From: G020354785 sp964521285
GTDB lineage: Bacteria > Bacteroidota > Bacteroidia > Bacteroidales > UBA10428
Direction of reading: 5' to 3'
Assembly (NCBI GenBank): GCA_964521285.1
Contig: CAZFQS010000009.1
Location: 1-64,000 of the forward strand
Length of the DNA: 64,000 bases
Shown here piece after piece: positions 36,115 to 45,693 of this stretch. Within the stretch, counting starts at the first letter, position 1; every line of letters starts with the position of its first letter. The notes below the pieces were generated by a model. That model was given only the letters and a program-made list of their open reading frames with translations, searched no databases and was not told the origin of the DNA. Position numbers and translations under genes: made by a program.

Positions 36115-38250
36115 TTAATTTTCTTTTTTATTAAACTTATTATCTGGCCTGGGTAACAATACTTTTCTTGATAACCTGAAGAATCCTGATTTTTGGTCTA
36201 TATCTATAAGTTTTACTTCAACTTCCTCTCCTTCCTTTAAGACATCCTCCACAGAATTTATTCTTCTCCATTCAATTTCCGAGATATGCAGCAGTCCTTC
36301 TTTCCCTCGCATAAACTCAACAAAAGCTCCAAAATTTGTTATTGATTTTATAAGTCCTTTGTATATTTTACCAATTTCAGGGACTTCGACTATCTCTTTT
36401 ATTCTTTTAATTGCTGCGTCTATTGATTTTTTATCTACGGCTGAAACATCTACTATACCTACTCCGTCAACCTCTTCTATTAATATTATAGAATCTGTTT
36501 CTTCCTGAATCTTTTGTATTATCTTACCACCGGGACCTATTAAAGCACCTATTGTATCTTTTGGAATTGTCATTTGTATAATTCTTGGCACATGGGGTTT
36601 GTAATCTTCTCTTGGTACTGGTATTATTTCAATTAGTTTTTCCAGGATTTTAAAACGTCCTGCTTTAGCTTGCTCAAGGGCTTCACTTAGGATATCATAT
36701 GATAAACCCTCGACTTTTATATCCATCTGTGTGGCTGTAATGCCATCTTTAGTACCTGCGACTTTAAAATCCATGTCCCCCAGTTGATCTTCATCTCCCA
36801 GAATATCAGATAAAATGGTATATTTACCTGATTTTTTATCAGTAATTAATCCCATAGCTATTCCTGATACAGGTTTTTTTATTTTAACACCGGAATCCAT
36901 TAAAGCAAGAGTGCCTGCACATACCGTTGCCATTGAAGAGGATCCGTTAGATTCGAGTATATCTGATACAACACGTATTGCATATGGATTATCTTCAGGA
37001 ATCATTCTTTTCAAACCACGGTGCGCCAGGTTGCCGTGTCCTATTTCTCTTCTGCTTAAACCCCTTGAAGGTTTAGCTTCTCCGGTTGAAAACGGCGGAA
37101 AATTGTAGTGTAAAACAAATTTATCTGTACCTTGAATAAGCACTTCATCAATAACTTTTTCATCTAGTTTTGTGCCTAGTGTAACTGTGGCTATTGACTG
37201 TGTTTCTCCCCTGGTAAAGATTGAAGAACCATGTGCTGCAGGCAGGTAATTTACCTCACCCCAGATTGGCCTTATTTCATCAGGCTTTCTTCCGTCGACT
37301 CTAATATTCTCATTTAAAATCAGTGATCTTACTGCTTCTTTTTCAACTTCATGGAAATAAGTATTAATAAGAAATTCCCTGGTTTCATCTTCCTCACCAT
37401 ATTCATCAATCAGTTCCTTTACTATTGTTTCATATGCGTTGTGACGATCGCGTTTGGCGGGAGTAGTTTTAGCTACCTTGTATACTTTATCATAAGCTTT
37501 ATCCCATACTAGCTTACGTAAATCTTCATCATTATTTTCATGGCTGTATTCTCTCTTCGTAGTACTCTTAACTTCTTTAGCAAATTCCATTTGTGCTTTA
37601 CAATGTTTTTTAATTTCTTCATGTGCTAATTTTATAGCTTCAAGCATTTCGGCTTCTGAGACTTCATTCATTTCTCCTTCAACCATTATAATATTGTCGT
37701 ATGTGGCACCAACAATTATATCAATATCTGCAACTTTTATCTCGGCAAATGATGGATTAATTTTTAATTTGCCATTTATGCGGGCTATCCTGACTTCAGA
37801 TATCGGGCCGTTAAACGGAATGTCTGAGACTGTCATAGCCGCAGAAGCTGCGAGTCCGGCAAGTGCATCCGGCATAGTATCTTTGTCAGCAGAGATAAGG
37901 TATATATTTACAAAGGTCTCTGCATGAAAATCATCCGGGAAAAGAGGACGAAGTGTACGGTCAACTAACCGGGCAATTAATATTTCATAGTCACTGGGTC
38001 TTGTTTCCCTTTTAATAAATCCCCCGGGAAACCTCCCTATAGCAGCAAACTTTTCTCTGTATTCTACCTGAAGTGGCATAAAATCAGCATCTTCTTTTCC
38101 TTCTTTTGAAGCAACAACTGTGGCCAGAAGCATTGTATTTCCTGTCTTTAACATAACTGCTCCATCTGCCTGCCTGGCTACTTTCCCTGTTTCAATAGTT
38201 ATTATTCGGCCATCACCAAGATCAATATTTTTTTCAAATGACTTATTCAT
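36115..38250 (-). CDS. pnp: Polyribonucleotide nucleotidyltransferase (PNPase)
   Basis: Phosphorolytic 3'-5' exoribonuclease, 711 residues. Two RNase PH-like domains (GRFPGGFIKRETRPSD; FPPFSTGEAKPSRGLSRREIGHG) are joined by a helical linker. A KH domain (IGALIGPGGKIIQKIQEE) and an S1 domain (VEFMRGKEGLLHISEI) follow. It lies downstream of rpsO across a strong hairpin, the same order as in E. coli. Confidence 0.98.
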   Translation of the reverse strand: MNKSFEKNIDLGDGRIITIETGKVARQADGAVMLKTGNTMLLATVVASKEGKEDADFMPLQVEYREKFAAIGRFPGGFIKRETRPSDYEILIARLVDRTLRPLFPDDFHAETFVNIYLISADKDTMPDALAGLAASAAMTVSDIPFNGPISEVRIARINGKLKINPSFAEIKVADIDIIVGATYDNIIMVEGEMNEVSEAEMLEAIKLAHEEIKKHCKAQMEFAKEVKSTTKREYSHENNDEDLRKLVWDKAYDKVYKVAKTTPAKRDRHNAYETIVKELIDEYGEEDETREFLINTYFHEVEKEAVRSLILNENIRVDGRKPDEIRPIWGEVNYLPAAHGSSIFTRGETQSIATVTLGTKLDEKVIDEVLIQGTDKFVLHYNFPPFSTGEAKPSRGLSRREIGHGNLAHRGLKRMIPEDNPYAIRVVSDILESNGSSSMATVCAGTLALMDSGVKIKKPVSGIAMGLITDKKSGKYTILSDILGDEDQLGDMDFKVAGTKDGITATQMDIKVEGLSYDILSEALEQAKAGRFKILEKLIEIIPVPREDYKPHVPRIIQMTIPKDTIGALIGPGGKIIQKIQEETDSIILIEEVDGVGIVDVSAVDKKSIDAAIKRIKEIVEVPEIGKIYKGLIKSITNFGAFVEFMRGKEGLLHISEIEWRRINSVEDVLKEGEEVEVKLIDIDQKSGFFRLSRKVLLPRPDNKFNKKEN

Positions 38251-38306
38251 ATCTTTATTTAATTAATATGTAAATATTCGAAAGCATATATTCTTTAATT
38301 AACGAG

Positions 38307-38333
38307 AAAAGGCAATTCGCCGAATTGCCTTTT
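38307..38333 (-). terminator. rpsO-pnp intergenic hairpin
   Basis: Perfect 12-bp arms AAAAGGCAATTC / GAATTGCCTTTT enclose GCC and overlap the rpsO stop codon. On the minus strand only four T end the stem, so partial termination with read-through into pnp is expected. The hairpin could also be an RNA processing site, as known at this junction in E. coli. Confidence 0.75.
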
Positions 38334-38602
38334 TATTTTCGGAGGTTTAATACTTTTAGAATTGCCCTATATCTTTCAATATCCGTGTGTTTTAAATAAT
38401 CAAGTAATCTTCTGCGCTTACCGACCAGCTTTAATAAAGCTCGTTGTGTACTGAAGTCTTTATCATTCTTTTTCAGGTGCCCTGTCAGATGCTCAATCCG
38501 CTGAGTAAACAGGGCTATCTGGCTCTCGGGTGATCCGGTATCAGTATCGGATTTTCCATATTTTTTAAAAAGGTTCTTTTTCTTCTCTGCTGTTAAATAC
38601 AT
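38333..38602 (-). CDS. rpsO: 30S ribosomal protein S15
   Basis: 89 residues, standard length. It has the segments DTGSPESQIALFTQRIEHLTGHL and RRLLDYLKHTDIERYRAIL, which bind the 16S three-way junction. A consensus promoter lies just upstream and pnp lies downstream. Confidence 0.98.
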   Translation of the reverse strand: MYLTAEKKKNLFKKYGKSDTDTGSPESQIALFTQRIEHLTGHLKKNDKDFSTQRALLKLVGKRRRLLDYLKHTDIERYRAILKVLNLRK

Positions 38603-38637
38603 TCTAAAAACTTTGAATAGCTCTAAAATAAGATTTG

Positions 38638-38667
38638 CAAAAGTATTTAATTTTTTTTAGAAATCAA
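38638..38667 (-). promoter_or_regulatory. rpsO promoter
   Basis: On the minus strand TTG (38665-38667) and TACTTTTG (38638-38645) are separated by exactly 19 bases, a perfect fit to the Bacteroidota consensus. The predicted transcript starts near 38631, about 30 bases before the rpsO ATG. Confidence 0.75.
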
Positions 38668-38688
38668 TATGTTTAATGAAAAAGTTAT

Positions 38689-39711
38689 CTAAAACCCAAC
38701 ACCCTTATATAGCAGATCTCTAAGTTTTGTTATCTGAGATTTGGTCCCCAATACAAATATTTTATCCTTTGATGTTAATACTATTTCAGGTATAGGATTA
38801 ATAACATATGACCTGTCGTCTCTTCTTAGGCCAATAATATTTGCTCCGGATTCGTTTCTGACATCCAGCTCACGGATTGTTTTACCGTCAAAGCAATCAG
38901 CTATATTTTTACATGATATTTCCTCCAGAGCCATATTTTCGGAACTCTGCAACATGATAAAATCTAAAAATTCAACAATATCAGGTTGAGTAACTAATTT
39001 GGCCATTCTCTGTCCGCCGATTTTATCAGGCATGATAATATTATTTGCTCCTGCTCTTCTAAGTTTCGAATCAGAATGTTCATCTGATGCCCGGCTAATG
39101 ATTGTGAGTTTGGGATTAATTTCACGTGCTGTAAGAACAACTAATAAATTATCAGCATCTACAGGTAGTGTTGATATTAAAGCTTTGGCATTATTAATAT
39201 AACACATCTCCAGTATTTCATCCTTTGTTGCATCACCATATACATAAAGCATATCCGGATCATCCAGGATAATTTTCATAGCCTGTTCATTATTCTCAAC
39301 AACTACTAATGGTAATTTATGCTCTCTTAATTCCTGAACTACCTGCTTGCCATTTCTTCCATAGCCGCACACGATTATATGGTTTCTTAATTTTCTTATT
39401 TTTCTTTTCACTCTGGTATCTTTAAATATATTTCTGAATGTACCATCTACTACGTATCGAATAAATGTACTAACAGCATAGGCAAATATACCAAAACTAG
39501 AAACAATAAGAAAGGTAGTAAAATACATTCCAACTGTTGAAAGTGGTTCAACTTCCCTGAATCCTACTGTAGCAATGGTAATTATTGTCATGTAGAAGGC
39601 TTTGGAAAAAGACCATCCTTCGATTACCATATAACCTGTTACACCTATTAAAAGGGCAGTGATAAGTAACGTAAGGGCAATATATGCACTTTTTATGCTT
39701 TCCCTTTTCAT
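38689..39711 (-). CDS. Two-helix potassium channel with RCK (TrkA-N/TrkA-C) domains
   Basis: 340 residues. Two membrane helices flank a pore loop with ITIATVGFREVEPLS, so the filter reads TVGF rather than TVGYG. A cytoplasmic TrkA-N Rossmann domain (IIVCGYGRNGKQVVQEL) and a TrkA-C domain (ANIIGLRRDDRSYVINP) follow. It is a nucleotide- or ion-gated K+ channel by family. It lies 3 bases after the DUF2851 gene, so they are probably co-transcribed. Confidence 0.88.
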   Translation of the reverse strand: MKRESIKSAYIALTLLITALLIGVTGYMVIEGWSFSKAFYMTIITIATVGFREVEPLSTVGMYFTTFLIVSSFGIFAYAVSTFIRYVVDGTFRNIFKDTRVKRKIRKLRNHIIVCGYGRNGKQVVQELREHKLPLVVVENNEQAMKIILDDPDMLYVYGDATKDEILEMCYINNAKALISTLPVDADNLLVVLTAREINPKLTIISRASDEHSDSKLRRAGANNIIMPDKIGGQRMAKLVTQPDIVEFLDFIMLQSSENMALEEISCKNIADCFDGKTIRELDVRNESGANIIGLRRDDRSYVINPIPEIVLTSKDKIFVLGTKSQITKLRDLLYKGVGF

Positions 39712-39714
39712 TTA

Positions 39715-40986
39715 TTATTTAGATGTAATTATTTTATTACCAATCAGGCAATGTAAACATTCTTTATGACTGCAATACTGGTTTTTCAACTGTATTAATG
39801 CTTGTGAGTAAAATGCACATTTTGAAATTATCCCTAATTTACCCCATTTTCTTGTAATACTATTATCTTCAGCAGGAATTTCAGTATAAAAACCAATTGT
39901 TCTTTCTTTTAATTCTTCCTTGCCTTTATACTGGCCAAATGCAAACAGAAAAGGTATTATTGTATTTATAACTATAATATTAAATGCGCTATCTCCGATA
40001 GATTTAACTTCTTTATTTGATTCTTTGCCAAAAATAAAGTGATTATTCCAATAATCTGATGTTTCCACATTAAAATATTTTCTTAATTGTGCTATTGAAT
40101 CACATTCAATAACTTTTGAAAATAACCTGTTTGAATTATAAATAAGAGCAGCAAATTGTGCCAGCCTGATTGTTGGAAAATTTCTCGGGCGAAGTCTTAA
40201 AAATTTCCACATGTGATGATCAATAGGATTAAGACGGAATTTATTTTTAAGAAAGTTATATTCGCTTTTCAGTTTTATGTAATAATTGTCCTCAGGAATA
40301 CTATTATTCAAAAAGCCAGCTTGCCCGAATAATAATGCCTCAATTTGGGTAATACTGTTTTTATGCCTTAGCAAATATTTAAATGGTAATGATTTGGCTA
40401 GTATTTCAAATGGTAATGAATTAACATTTAAACCAAAGTTCCTGGCAAGATGAATATAAAATGTTTCTTCCCAATCATTATTAGTGGCTTTTAAAGTATT
40501 ATAAATTGCACGGACTTTCAGCTCCAAACGGGCTATTAATAGTACGTTCAGCCAGTAGTCCATGGTGAAATCGTCTATTTTATTTATCTCATTCTGGCAC
40601 GGGATCCATAGCTCATTTGAAATTAGTCGTGAATAAATGTTATATAAATATTTATCAAATTTAAGCTCAATAGCCGGTATAGTTTCACCGTTAGTTCGCT
40701 TTGTTATTTGATCATTATTCATTACTGCATGCAGAATAACATTATCATAAGCTTTATCATTTGTATGATTATGTTTGTTCCAGTCAGATGAATTTATATG
40801 AATCTCCACATTTCCTGCCCATTTAATACCATTAATTATAATTGTTGCATTTATGAAATCCGGACCTGCATTTATATTAGGGTAGCCTGGATTCAATACG
40901 TCAATTTTTTCTCCGGTATCTGCAGTAAGATTATAGTTGTTAAATAATGAATATTTCCAAATGTAATGCAGGAATTCTTCAGTCAT
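39715..40986 (-). CDS. DUF2851 family protein
   Basis: A 423-residue cytoplasmic protein of the DUF2851 family, common in Bacteroidota. It opens MTEEFLHYIWKYSLF and contains GPDFINATIIINGIKWAGNVEIHINSSDW, the conserved family core. A cysteine cluster CSHKECLHC near the C-terminus could bind metal. Its function is unknown. Neighbouring genes are the channel downstream and pyrF upstream. Confidence 0.88.
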   Translation of the reverse strand: MTEEFLHYIWKYSLFNNYNLTADTGEKIDVLNPGYPNINAGPDFINATIIINGIKWAGNVEIHINSSDWNKHNHTNDKAYDNVILHAVMNNDQITKRTNGETIPAIELKFDKYLYNIYSRLISNELWIPCQNEINKIDDFTMDYWLNVLLIARLELKVRAIYNTLKATNNDWEETFYIHLARNFGLNVNSLPFEILAKSLPFKYLLRHKNSITQIEALLFGQAGFLNNSIPEDNYYIKLKSEYNFLKNKFRLNPIDHHMWKFLRLRPRNFPTIRLAQFAALIYNSNRLFSKVIECDSIAQLRKYFNVETSDYWNNHFIFGKESNKEVKSIGDSAFNIIVINTIIPFLFAFGQYKGKEELKERTIGFYTEIPAEDNSITRKWGKLGIISKCAFYSQALIQLKNQYCSHKECLHCLIGNKIITSK

Positions 40987-41065
40987 TTTATTATTACTGT
41001 GTATATGAAAATATTAAAAATATAAAAAAGAAGGAAAATTCTGAAAAGGTGAATAAAATATCGTA

Positions 41066-41896
41066 TTAAACGATACTATTATCCTTAAGCAGCGTATTCA
41101 TTTCATTTTGCAGCTTTTTTGCTTTCAGGCCTGCGGTTTCAGCGAATAGTTTTGTATTATCAGCATAAATTATTGATCTTGAAGAGCTGACTATTAATCC
41201 AAGATTTTTATTTCGTCCGTATTTGACAACCTCCTTTAAGTTTCCACCTTGAGCACCTATGCCGGGAACCAGTATGAAATGATCGGGGATAATGGCCCTG
41301 ACTATTGCCAGTAAAGATGCTTTTGTGGCTCCGACTACATACATTATGTTATTGATGTTTCCCCAGTCTTTGGACTTTCGTATTATTGTTTCAAATACTC
41401 TTTCGTTTTGTCCTGTTTTAAGGAACTGGAAATCCTCAGCCCCCTGATTTGAAGTCAGTGCCAGAATAGCGATCCATTTATCTTTGTATTTGAGAAAGGG
41501 TAAAACAGAATCTTTACCCATATAGGAGGAGACAGTAATTGCATCAAATTTCAGGTTATTGAAAAAAGCCTCTGCATACATTTTTGAACTGTTCCCGATA
41601 TCACCTCTTTTTGCATCGGCAATAAGAAATACATCAGGATAGTGCTTTTTAATGTAGGATACTGTTAATTCCAGGCTTTTCCAGCCATTAATACCATTAC
41701 TTTCATAGAATGCAATATTAGGTTTGTACGCTATAACGTATCTGGCTGTTGCATCTATTATAAGTTTATTAAATTCAAAAGCCGGATTTTTGTATTTCAG
41801 GAGGAATGCAGGTATTTTCTGAACATCAGTATCCAGGCCTATACATAAAAAGCTTTTTTTGTTTTTGATGTTCAGAAATAATTGGGTGCAATTCAT
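41066..41896 (-). CDS. pyrF: Orotidine 5'-phosphate decarboxylase
   Basis: Last step of UMP synthesis. 276 residues of the longer type-2 family: LCIGLDTD at the N-terminus, catalytic DAKRGDIGNSSKMYAEAFF, and PGIGAQGG near the phosphate site. It lies 28 bases after prfA, closing the purM-prfA-pyrF unit. Confidence 0.96.
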   Translation of the reverse strand: MNCTQLFLNIKNKKSFLCIGLDTDVQKIPAFLLKYKNPAFEFNKLIIDATARYVIAYKPNIAFYESNGINGWKSLELTVSYIKKHYPDVFLIADAKRGDIGNSSKMYAEAFFNNLKFDAITVSSYMGKDSVLPFLKYKDKWIAILALTSNQGAEDFQFLKTGQNERVFETIIRKSKDWGNINNIMYVVGATKASLLAIVRAIIPDHFILVPGIGAQGGNLKEVVKYGRNKNLGLIVSSSRSIIYADNTKLFAETAGLKAKKLQNEMNTLLKDNSIV

Positions 41897-41924
41897 AAAT
41901 TATAATAATATAGTTGATAATGAA

Positions 41925-43013
41925 CTAATTAAGTCCACTTTCTTTAAGCCGTTCCGCATTTTCAGCTAATTGTAATTTATTAATTATTTCCTGAATATTG
42001 CCATCCATTATCGATGGTAAATCATATAAAGTAAGATTTATGCGATGATCAGTAACTCTTCCCTGCGGATAATTATATGTTCTTATTTTTGCTGAACGGT
42101 CTCCGGTTGATACCATTGTCTTTCTTCTGGAAGATATATTATCAAGATACTTTTGATGTTCAATATTATAAAGTCTGGTTCTAAGCTCGTTCATGGCTTT
42201 ATCAAGGTTTTTCACCTGGGATTTTTGATCCTGGCATGTAACTATAATGCCAGAAGGAATATGAGTCAATCTTATCGCAGAATATGTAGTATTAACCGAT
42301 TGTCCTCCCGGACCGGAAGAACAGAATCTGTCAATACGAATATCTTCCTGTTTAATATTTATATCAAACTCATCTGCTTCAGGTAATACAGCAACTGTTG
42401 CAGCTGATGTATGAACCCGTCCCTGTGTTTCAGTTTGTGGTATACGCTGAACACGGTGAACCCCTGACTCATATTTAAGTATTCCGTACACTCCTTCACC
42501 TTTGACATTCATTATAATTTCCTTAAAACCTCCTACCGTGCCTTCGGTAAAGTTAGACACTTCCAGCTTCCATCCTTTCTGCTCGCAAAACTTGGAATAC
42601 ATCCTTTGCAGGTCTCCTGCAAAAATACTTGCTTCATTACCTCCTGTACCTGCCCTGATTTCAAGTATGGCATTTTTGTTGTCTTCGGGATCAAAGGGAA
42701 GTAATAATAATTTTAGTTTTTCCTCTAAAGGGATTATCTTAAGATTTAATTCTTCCAGCTCTGTCTTGGCCATTTCTTTTAATTCTTCATCTTTATCTTC
42801 AGAAAGTATTTCCCTGGCGCTTTTAATATTACTTAAGATATTCCTGTATTCATCATATACACTTATTATAGGTTTGAGTTCTTTATATTCTTTATTTAAC
42901 CTGACGTACTGCTTCATATCAGCTACTATTCCAGGCTCGTTAATTAATTTAGCAACCTCTTCAAATCTTTTTTTTACTCCTTCGAGTTTATCCAGGATTA
43001 GCTTATTATTCAT
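41925..43013 (-). CDS. prfA: Peptide chain release factor 1
   Basis: RF1 recognises UAA and UAG. 362 residues with the catalytic GGQ in SSGPGGQSVNTTYSAIRL. The codon-reading PxT tripeptide is PQT (RIPQTETQGRVHTSA) where E. coli has PAT. The N-terminal domain is complete. It lies 17 bases after purM. Confidence 0.97.
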   Translation of the reverse strand: MNNKLILDKLEGVKKRFEEVAKLINEPGIVADMKQYVRLNKEYKELKPIISVYDEYRNILSNIKSAREILSEDKDEELKEMAKTELEELNLKIIPLEEKLKLLLLPFDPEDNKNAILEIRAGTGGNEASIFAGDLQRMYSKFCEQKGWKLEVSNFTEGTVGGFKEIIMNVKGEGVYGILKYESGVHRVQRIPQTETQGRVHTSAATVAVLPEADEFDINIKQEDIRIDRFCSSGPGGQSVNTTYSAIRLTHIPSGIIVTCQDQKSQVKNLDKAMNELRTRLYNIEHQKYLDNISSRRKTMVSTGDRSAKIRTYNYPQGRVTDHRINLTLYDLPSIMDGNIQEIINKLQLAENAERLKESGLN

Positions 43014-43030
43014 AATTTAAAAGTGAAATT

Positions 43031-44188
43031 TTAATAATGAAATGTTCCAAATTCACTTTTGATTGTTAATGCTTTCTTATCAGCCCCTTCAACATATCCT
43101 ATTACTTTGGCATCAACATTAAATTCTTTGGATATTGAAATGATATCATCAGCATATGATGGAGGTATATAGATTTCAAATCTGTGACCCATATTAAACA
43201 CTTCATACATTTCGTCCCAGGGCGTTTCTGACTGTTCCTGAATTAACTTAAAAAGGACTGGCAATTCAAATAACTTATCTTTAATAATGTGAACATTGTT
43301 TATATATCTGCATACCTTAGTCTGGCCCCCGCCGGAACAATGAATCATCCCGTGAATATTTTTCCTGTGCGTCTCGAGGACCTTTTTTATAATTGGAGCG
43401 TAGGTACGTGTTGGAGATAACAATAGTTTCCCTGCATCCATGTCAAGATTTTCAATCTTATCAGTCAGTGAATACTTACCAGTATAAATCAATGATTGAG
43501 GGATTAAGTCATCATAAGTTTCAGGATACTTTGCAGCAAGATAATTTTCAAACATATCGTGTCTTGCGGAAGTAAGTCCGTTACTACCAATCCCGCTGTT
43601 GTATTCTTTTTCATAAACTGCCTTGCCGTCAGATGCTAATCCGACAATAACATCTCCTTTCTGAATATTATTTTCTATAACCTCTGACCTCTTCATCCTG
43701 CATGTGGCTGTTGAATCAACAGTGATGGTCCTTACCAGATCACCAATGTCAGCTGTCTCGCCACCTGATAAATATAGGTTTATTCCCCACTTTGCAAATT
43801 CCTGAATCAGGTCGTCATAACCTTTTAAAATAAACATAATTACATCACCCGGAATTTTCATCTTATTTCTTCCTATTGTTGATGAAAGGAGAATATTGTT
43901 TACGGCACCAACACATAATAAATCATCTATATTCATAATTACTGAGTCCTGTGCTATTCCTTTCCATACGGTATAATCACCAGTCTCCTTCCAGTACATG
44001 TATGCGAGTGCTGATTTTGTTCCGGCTCCATCTGCGTGCATGATATTGCAATACTCTTTGTCACCTGCAATGATATCAGGTAATATTTTACAAAAGGCAT
44101 TGGGGAAAAGGCCGTTGTCAAAATCTTTAATAGCCTTGTACACATCTTCCTTGGTGGTTGATACACCTCGTTTGTTATATCTTGTCAT
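43031..44188 (-). CDS. purM: Phosphoribosylformylglycinamidine cyclo-ligase (AIR synthase), Bacteroidota form
   Basis: Purine biosynthesis enzyme, about 385 residues. Seen are MTRYNKRGVSTTKEDVYKA, the ATP-binding HADGAGTKSALAYMYW, and GGETADIGDLVRT. The frame opens at a TTG (44236) that lies inside a -7 promoter box, so the ATG at 44188 (MTRYNKRGVS), or the one at 44197, is the real start. It heads the purM-prfA-pyrF operon. Confidence 0.94.
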   Translation of the reverse strand: MTRYNKRGVSTTKEDVYKAIKDFDNGLFPNAFCKILPDIIAGDKEYCNIMHADGAGTKSALAYMYWKETGDYTVWKGIAQDSVIMNIDDLLCVGAVNNILLSSTIGRNKMKIPGDVIMFILKGYDDLIQEFAKWGINLYLSGGETADIGDLVRTITVDSTATCRMKRSEVIENNIQKGDVIVGLASDGKAVYEKEYNSGIGSNGLTSARHDMFENYLAAKYPETYDDLIPQSLIYTGKYSLTDKIENLDMDAGKLLLSPTRTYAPIIKKVLETHRKNIHGMIHCSGGGQTKVCRYINNVHIIKDKLFELPVLFKLIQEQSETPWDEMYEVFNMGHRFEIYIPPSYADDIISISKEFNVDAKVIGYVEGADKKALTIKSEFGTFHY

Positions 44189-44233
44189 TGCGCACATAAA
44201 ACTCTGCTTTAGCTTAAAAAGGTAATAATTTAG

Positions 44234-44265
44234 CAAATGTATTATATATCTCTAAAATTAGTCAA
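44234..44265 (-). promoter_or_regulatory. purM promoter
   Basis: On the minus strand TACATTTG (44234-44241) matches TAnnTTTG exactly. A TTG lies at 44263-44265 with a 21-base spacing, slightly long. It sits about 40 bases before the preferred purM ATG and rules out the upstream TTG start. Confidence 0.55.
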
Positions 44266-44345
44266 TTTTGCCAATAAAATGCTACTGTACTGAAAGAAGA
44301 TATGAATATAGCAAGGAAGAGTATATTATAACCGGAGAAATTGAT

Positions 44346-44383
44346 AAAAAAAACTTTCACAAGGAATTATTCCCTATGAAAGT
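44346..44383 (-). terminator. folE terminator
   Basis: On the minus strand ACTTTCA and TGAAAGT form a 7-bp outer stem, with GGAA/TTCC inside, followed at once by eight T. It lies 25 bases after the folE stop, a classical intrinsic terminator. Confidence 0.8.
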
Positions 44384-44407
44384 ATTAAGTCAAATATATT
44401 AGGAACT

Positions 44408-45133
44408 CTATCTGTTAATTAGTTTGGTTGACGAATTTAAGTATGTAAAAAATTCATTTCTTATATCATTATTAAGGAATCTGCCATTAAAACTTGAACT
44501 CGTTGTATTAGAACTTTCGTCTTCTACACCCCTCATTGTTACGCACATATGAGTAGCTTCAATTACTACAGCTACATCTTCAGTATTTAATACCTTCTTT
44601 AATTCGATGGCAATCTGTTGTGTTAATCTCTCCTGTAATTGGGGCCTTTTTGCATAATATTTTACTATTCTGTTTATTTTAGATAGTCCTATAACAGAAC
44701 CATTTGAGATATATCCTATATGGACTTTTCCAATGATAGGCACAAAATGATGTTCGCAATATGAATTGAGTTTTATATCCTTTTCAACAAGCATCTGATT
44801 ATAATCAAACTTGTTTTCAAATAGCTTTATCTTAGGTTCATTGTCAGGATTTAACCCACTAAATACTTCTTTAACAAACATCTTGGCAACCCTGTGAGGC
44901 GTACCTTTCAAACTATCATCAGAAAGATCTAAACCCAAAATATTCATTATTTCTGCAAAGTGTCTTTCTATAAGATCAATTTTTGATTTGTCATCCAGAA
45001 CCTTTGCATTCAGTTCATCAGGCGCATATTCTGGTTGCGCAGCATATTCATTGGCAATAATTCTCAAGTGTTCGTTAAATTGAGCGTTTTTGCCATTTAC
45101 TTTTGTTTTAAGAGTATTCCCGTTTAATTTCAT
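44408..45133 (-). CDS. folE: GTP cyclohydrolase I
   Basis: Converts GTP to dihydroneopterin triphosphate for folate and pterins. 241 residues with zinc ligands in SYCEHHFVPIIGKVHIGY and the later Cys in THMCVTMRGVEDESS. The N-terminal 40 residues are poorly conserved. It begins 12 bases after the ECF sigma gene and is probably co-transcribed with it. A terminator follows. Confidence 0.96.
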   Translation of the reverse strand: MKLNGNTLKTKVNGKNAQFNEHLRIIANEYAAQPEYAPDELNAKVLDDKSKIDLIERHFAEIMNILGLDLSDDSLKGTPHRVAKMFVKEVFSGLNPDNEPKIKLFENKFDYNQMLVEKDIKLNSYCEHHFVPIIGKVHIGYISNGSVIGLSKINRIVKYYAKRPQLQERLTQQIAIELKKVLNTEDVAVVIEATHMCVTMRGVEDESSNTTSSSFNGRFLNNDIRNEFFTYLNSSTKLINR

Positions 45134-45145
45134 GGTAATAAATAG

Positions 45146-45649
45146 TTACTTATAATCTGGAAGTGATTCCATTAATTTTTTACGAGCAAAAAATATCCTG
45201 CTCTTTACTGTTCCTATTTTAAGATTTAACTCATCTGCTATTTCTTTATACTTAAATCCCTGAACATGCATAATAAATGGAACTTTAAATTCATCATCCA
45301 GTAATTCAATCTTTTTCTCAATTTCCTGGGTAGAGTAAAATGATTCTGGCATACCCAGACCTGATGAATTGTGCAAATTCAGATAAAACAGATCTTTAGA
45401 ATTGTCAAATGTCGTATTGACCTTAGATAATCTGCGATAATTATTAATAAATGTATTTTTCATTATTGTATAGGTCCATGCCTTAAGATTTGTATTATCT
45501 GAGAATTTATCCCTGTAAGAAATAGCTTTCAAAAAAGTTTCCTGCAATAAGTCCTTGGCGTCATCCCTATTAGAAGTCAGACGAACTGCAAATCTTTCAA
45601 GATTATCCCATAGACTTGTTAACTGGTAATTAAATTCTATTGCTGTCAT
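45146..45649 (-). CDS. ECF-type RNA polymerase sigma factor
   Basis: 167 residues with region 2 (DAKDLLQETFLKAISYRDKF, then LKAWTYTIMKNTFINNYRR) and region 4 (FIMHVQGFKYKEIADELNLKIGTVKSRIFFARKKL). No anti-sigma gene is adjacent; folE is downstream. Its promoter overlaps a perfect palindrome (45671-45693), so its own expression may be tightly controlled. Confidence 0.93.
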   Translation of the reverse strand: MTAIEFNYQLTSLWDNLERFAVRLTSNRDDAKDLLQETFLKAISYRDKFSDNTNLKAWTYTIMKNTFINNYRRLSKVNTTFDNSKDLFYLNLHNSSGLGMPESFYSTQEIEKKIELLDDEFKVPFIMHVQGFKYKEIADELNLKIGTVKSRIFFARKKLMESLPDYK

Positions 45650-45670
45650 GATTCATTAGTATTTAATAAA

Positions 45671-45693
45671 ATTGTTTAACAAAATTAAACAAT
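45671..45693. repeat. Perfect palindrome over the ECF sigma promoter
   Basis: Arms ATTGTTTAA and TTAAACAAT (9 bp each) surround CAAAA. The minus-strand -7 box TAATTTTG (45680-45687) lies within it, so a bound dimeric regulator would block the promoter. Confidence 0.65.

Noticed and set aside
41060..41074. Hairpin TATCGT/ACGATA over the pyrF stop as terminator
   Set aside because: The stem is only six pairs with no proper T-run.
44189..44236. TTG start of purM at 44236
   Set aside because: The codon is part of the -7 promoter box, so it would precede the transcript start.
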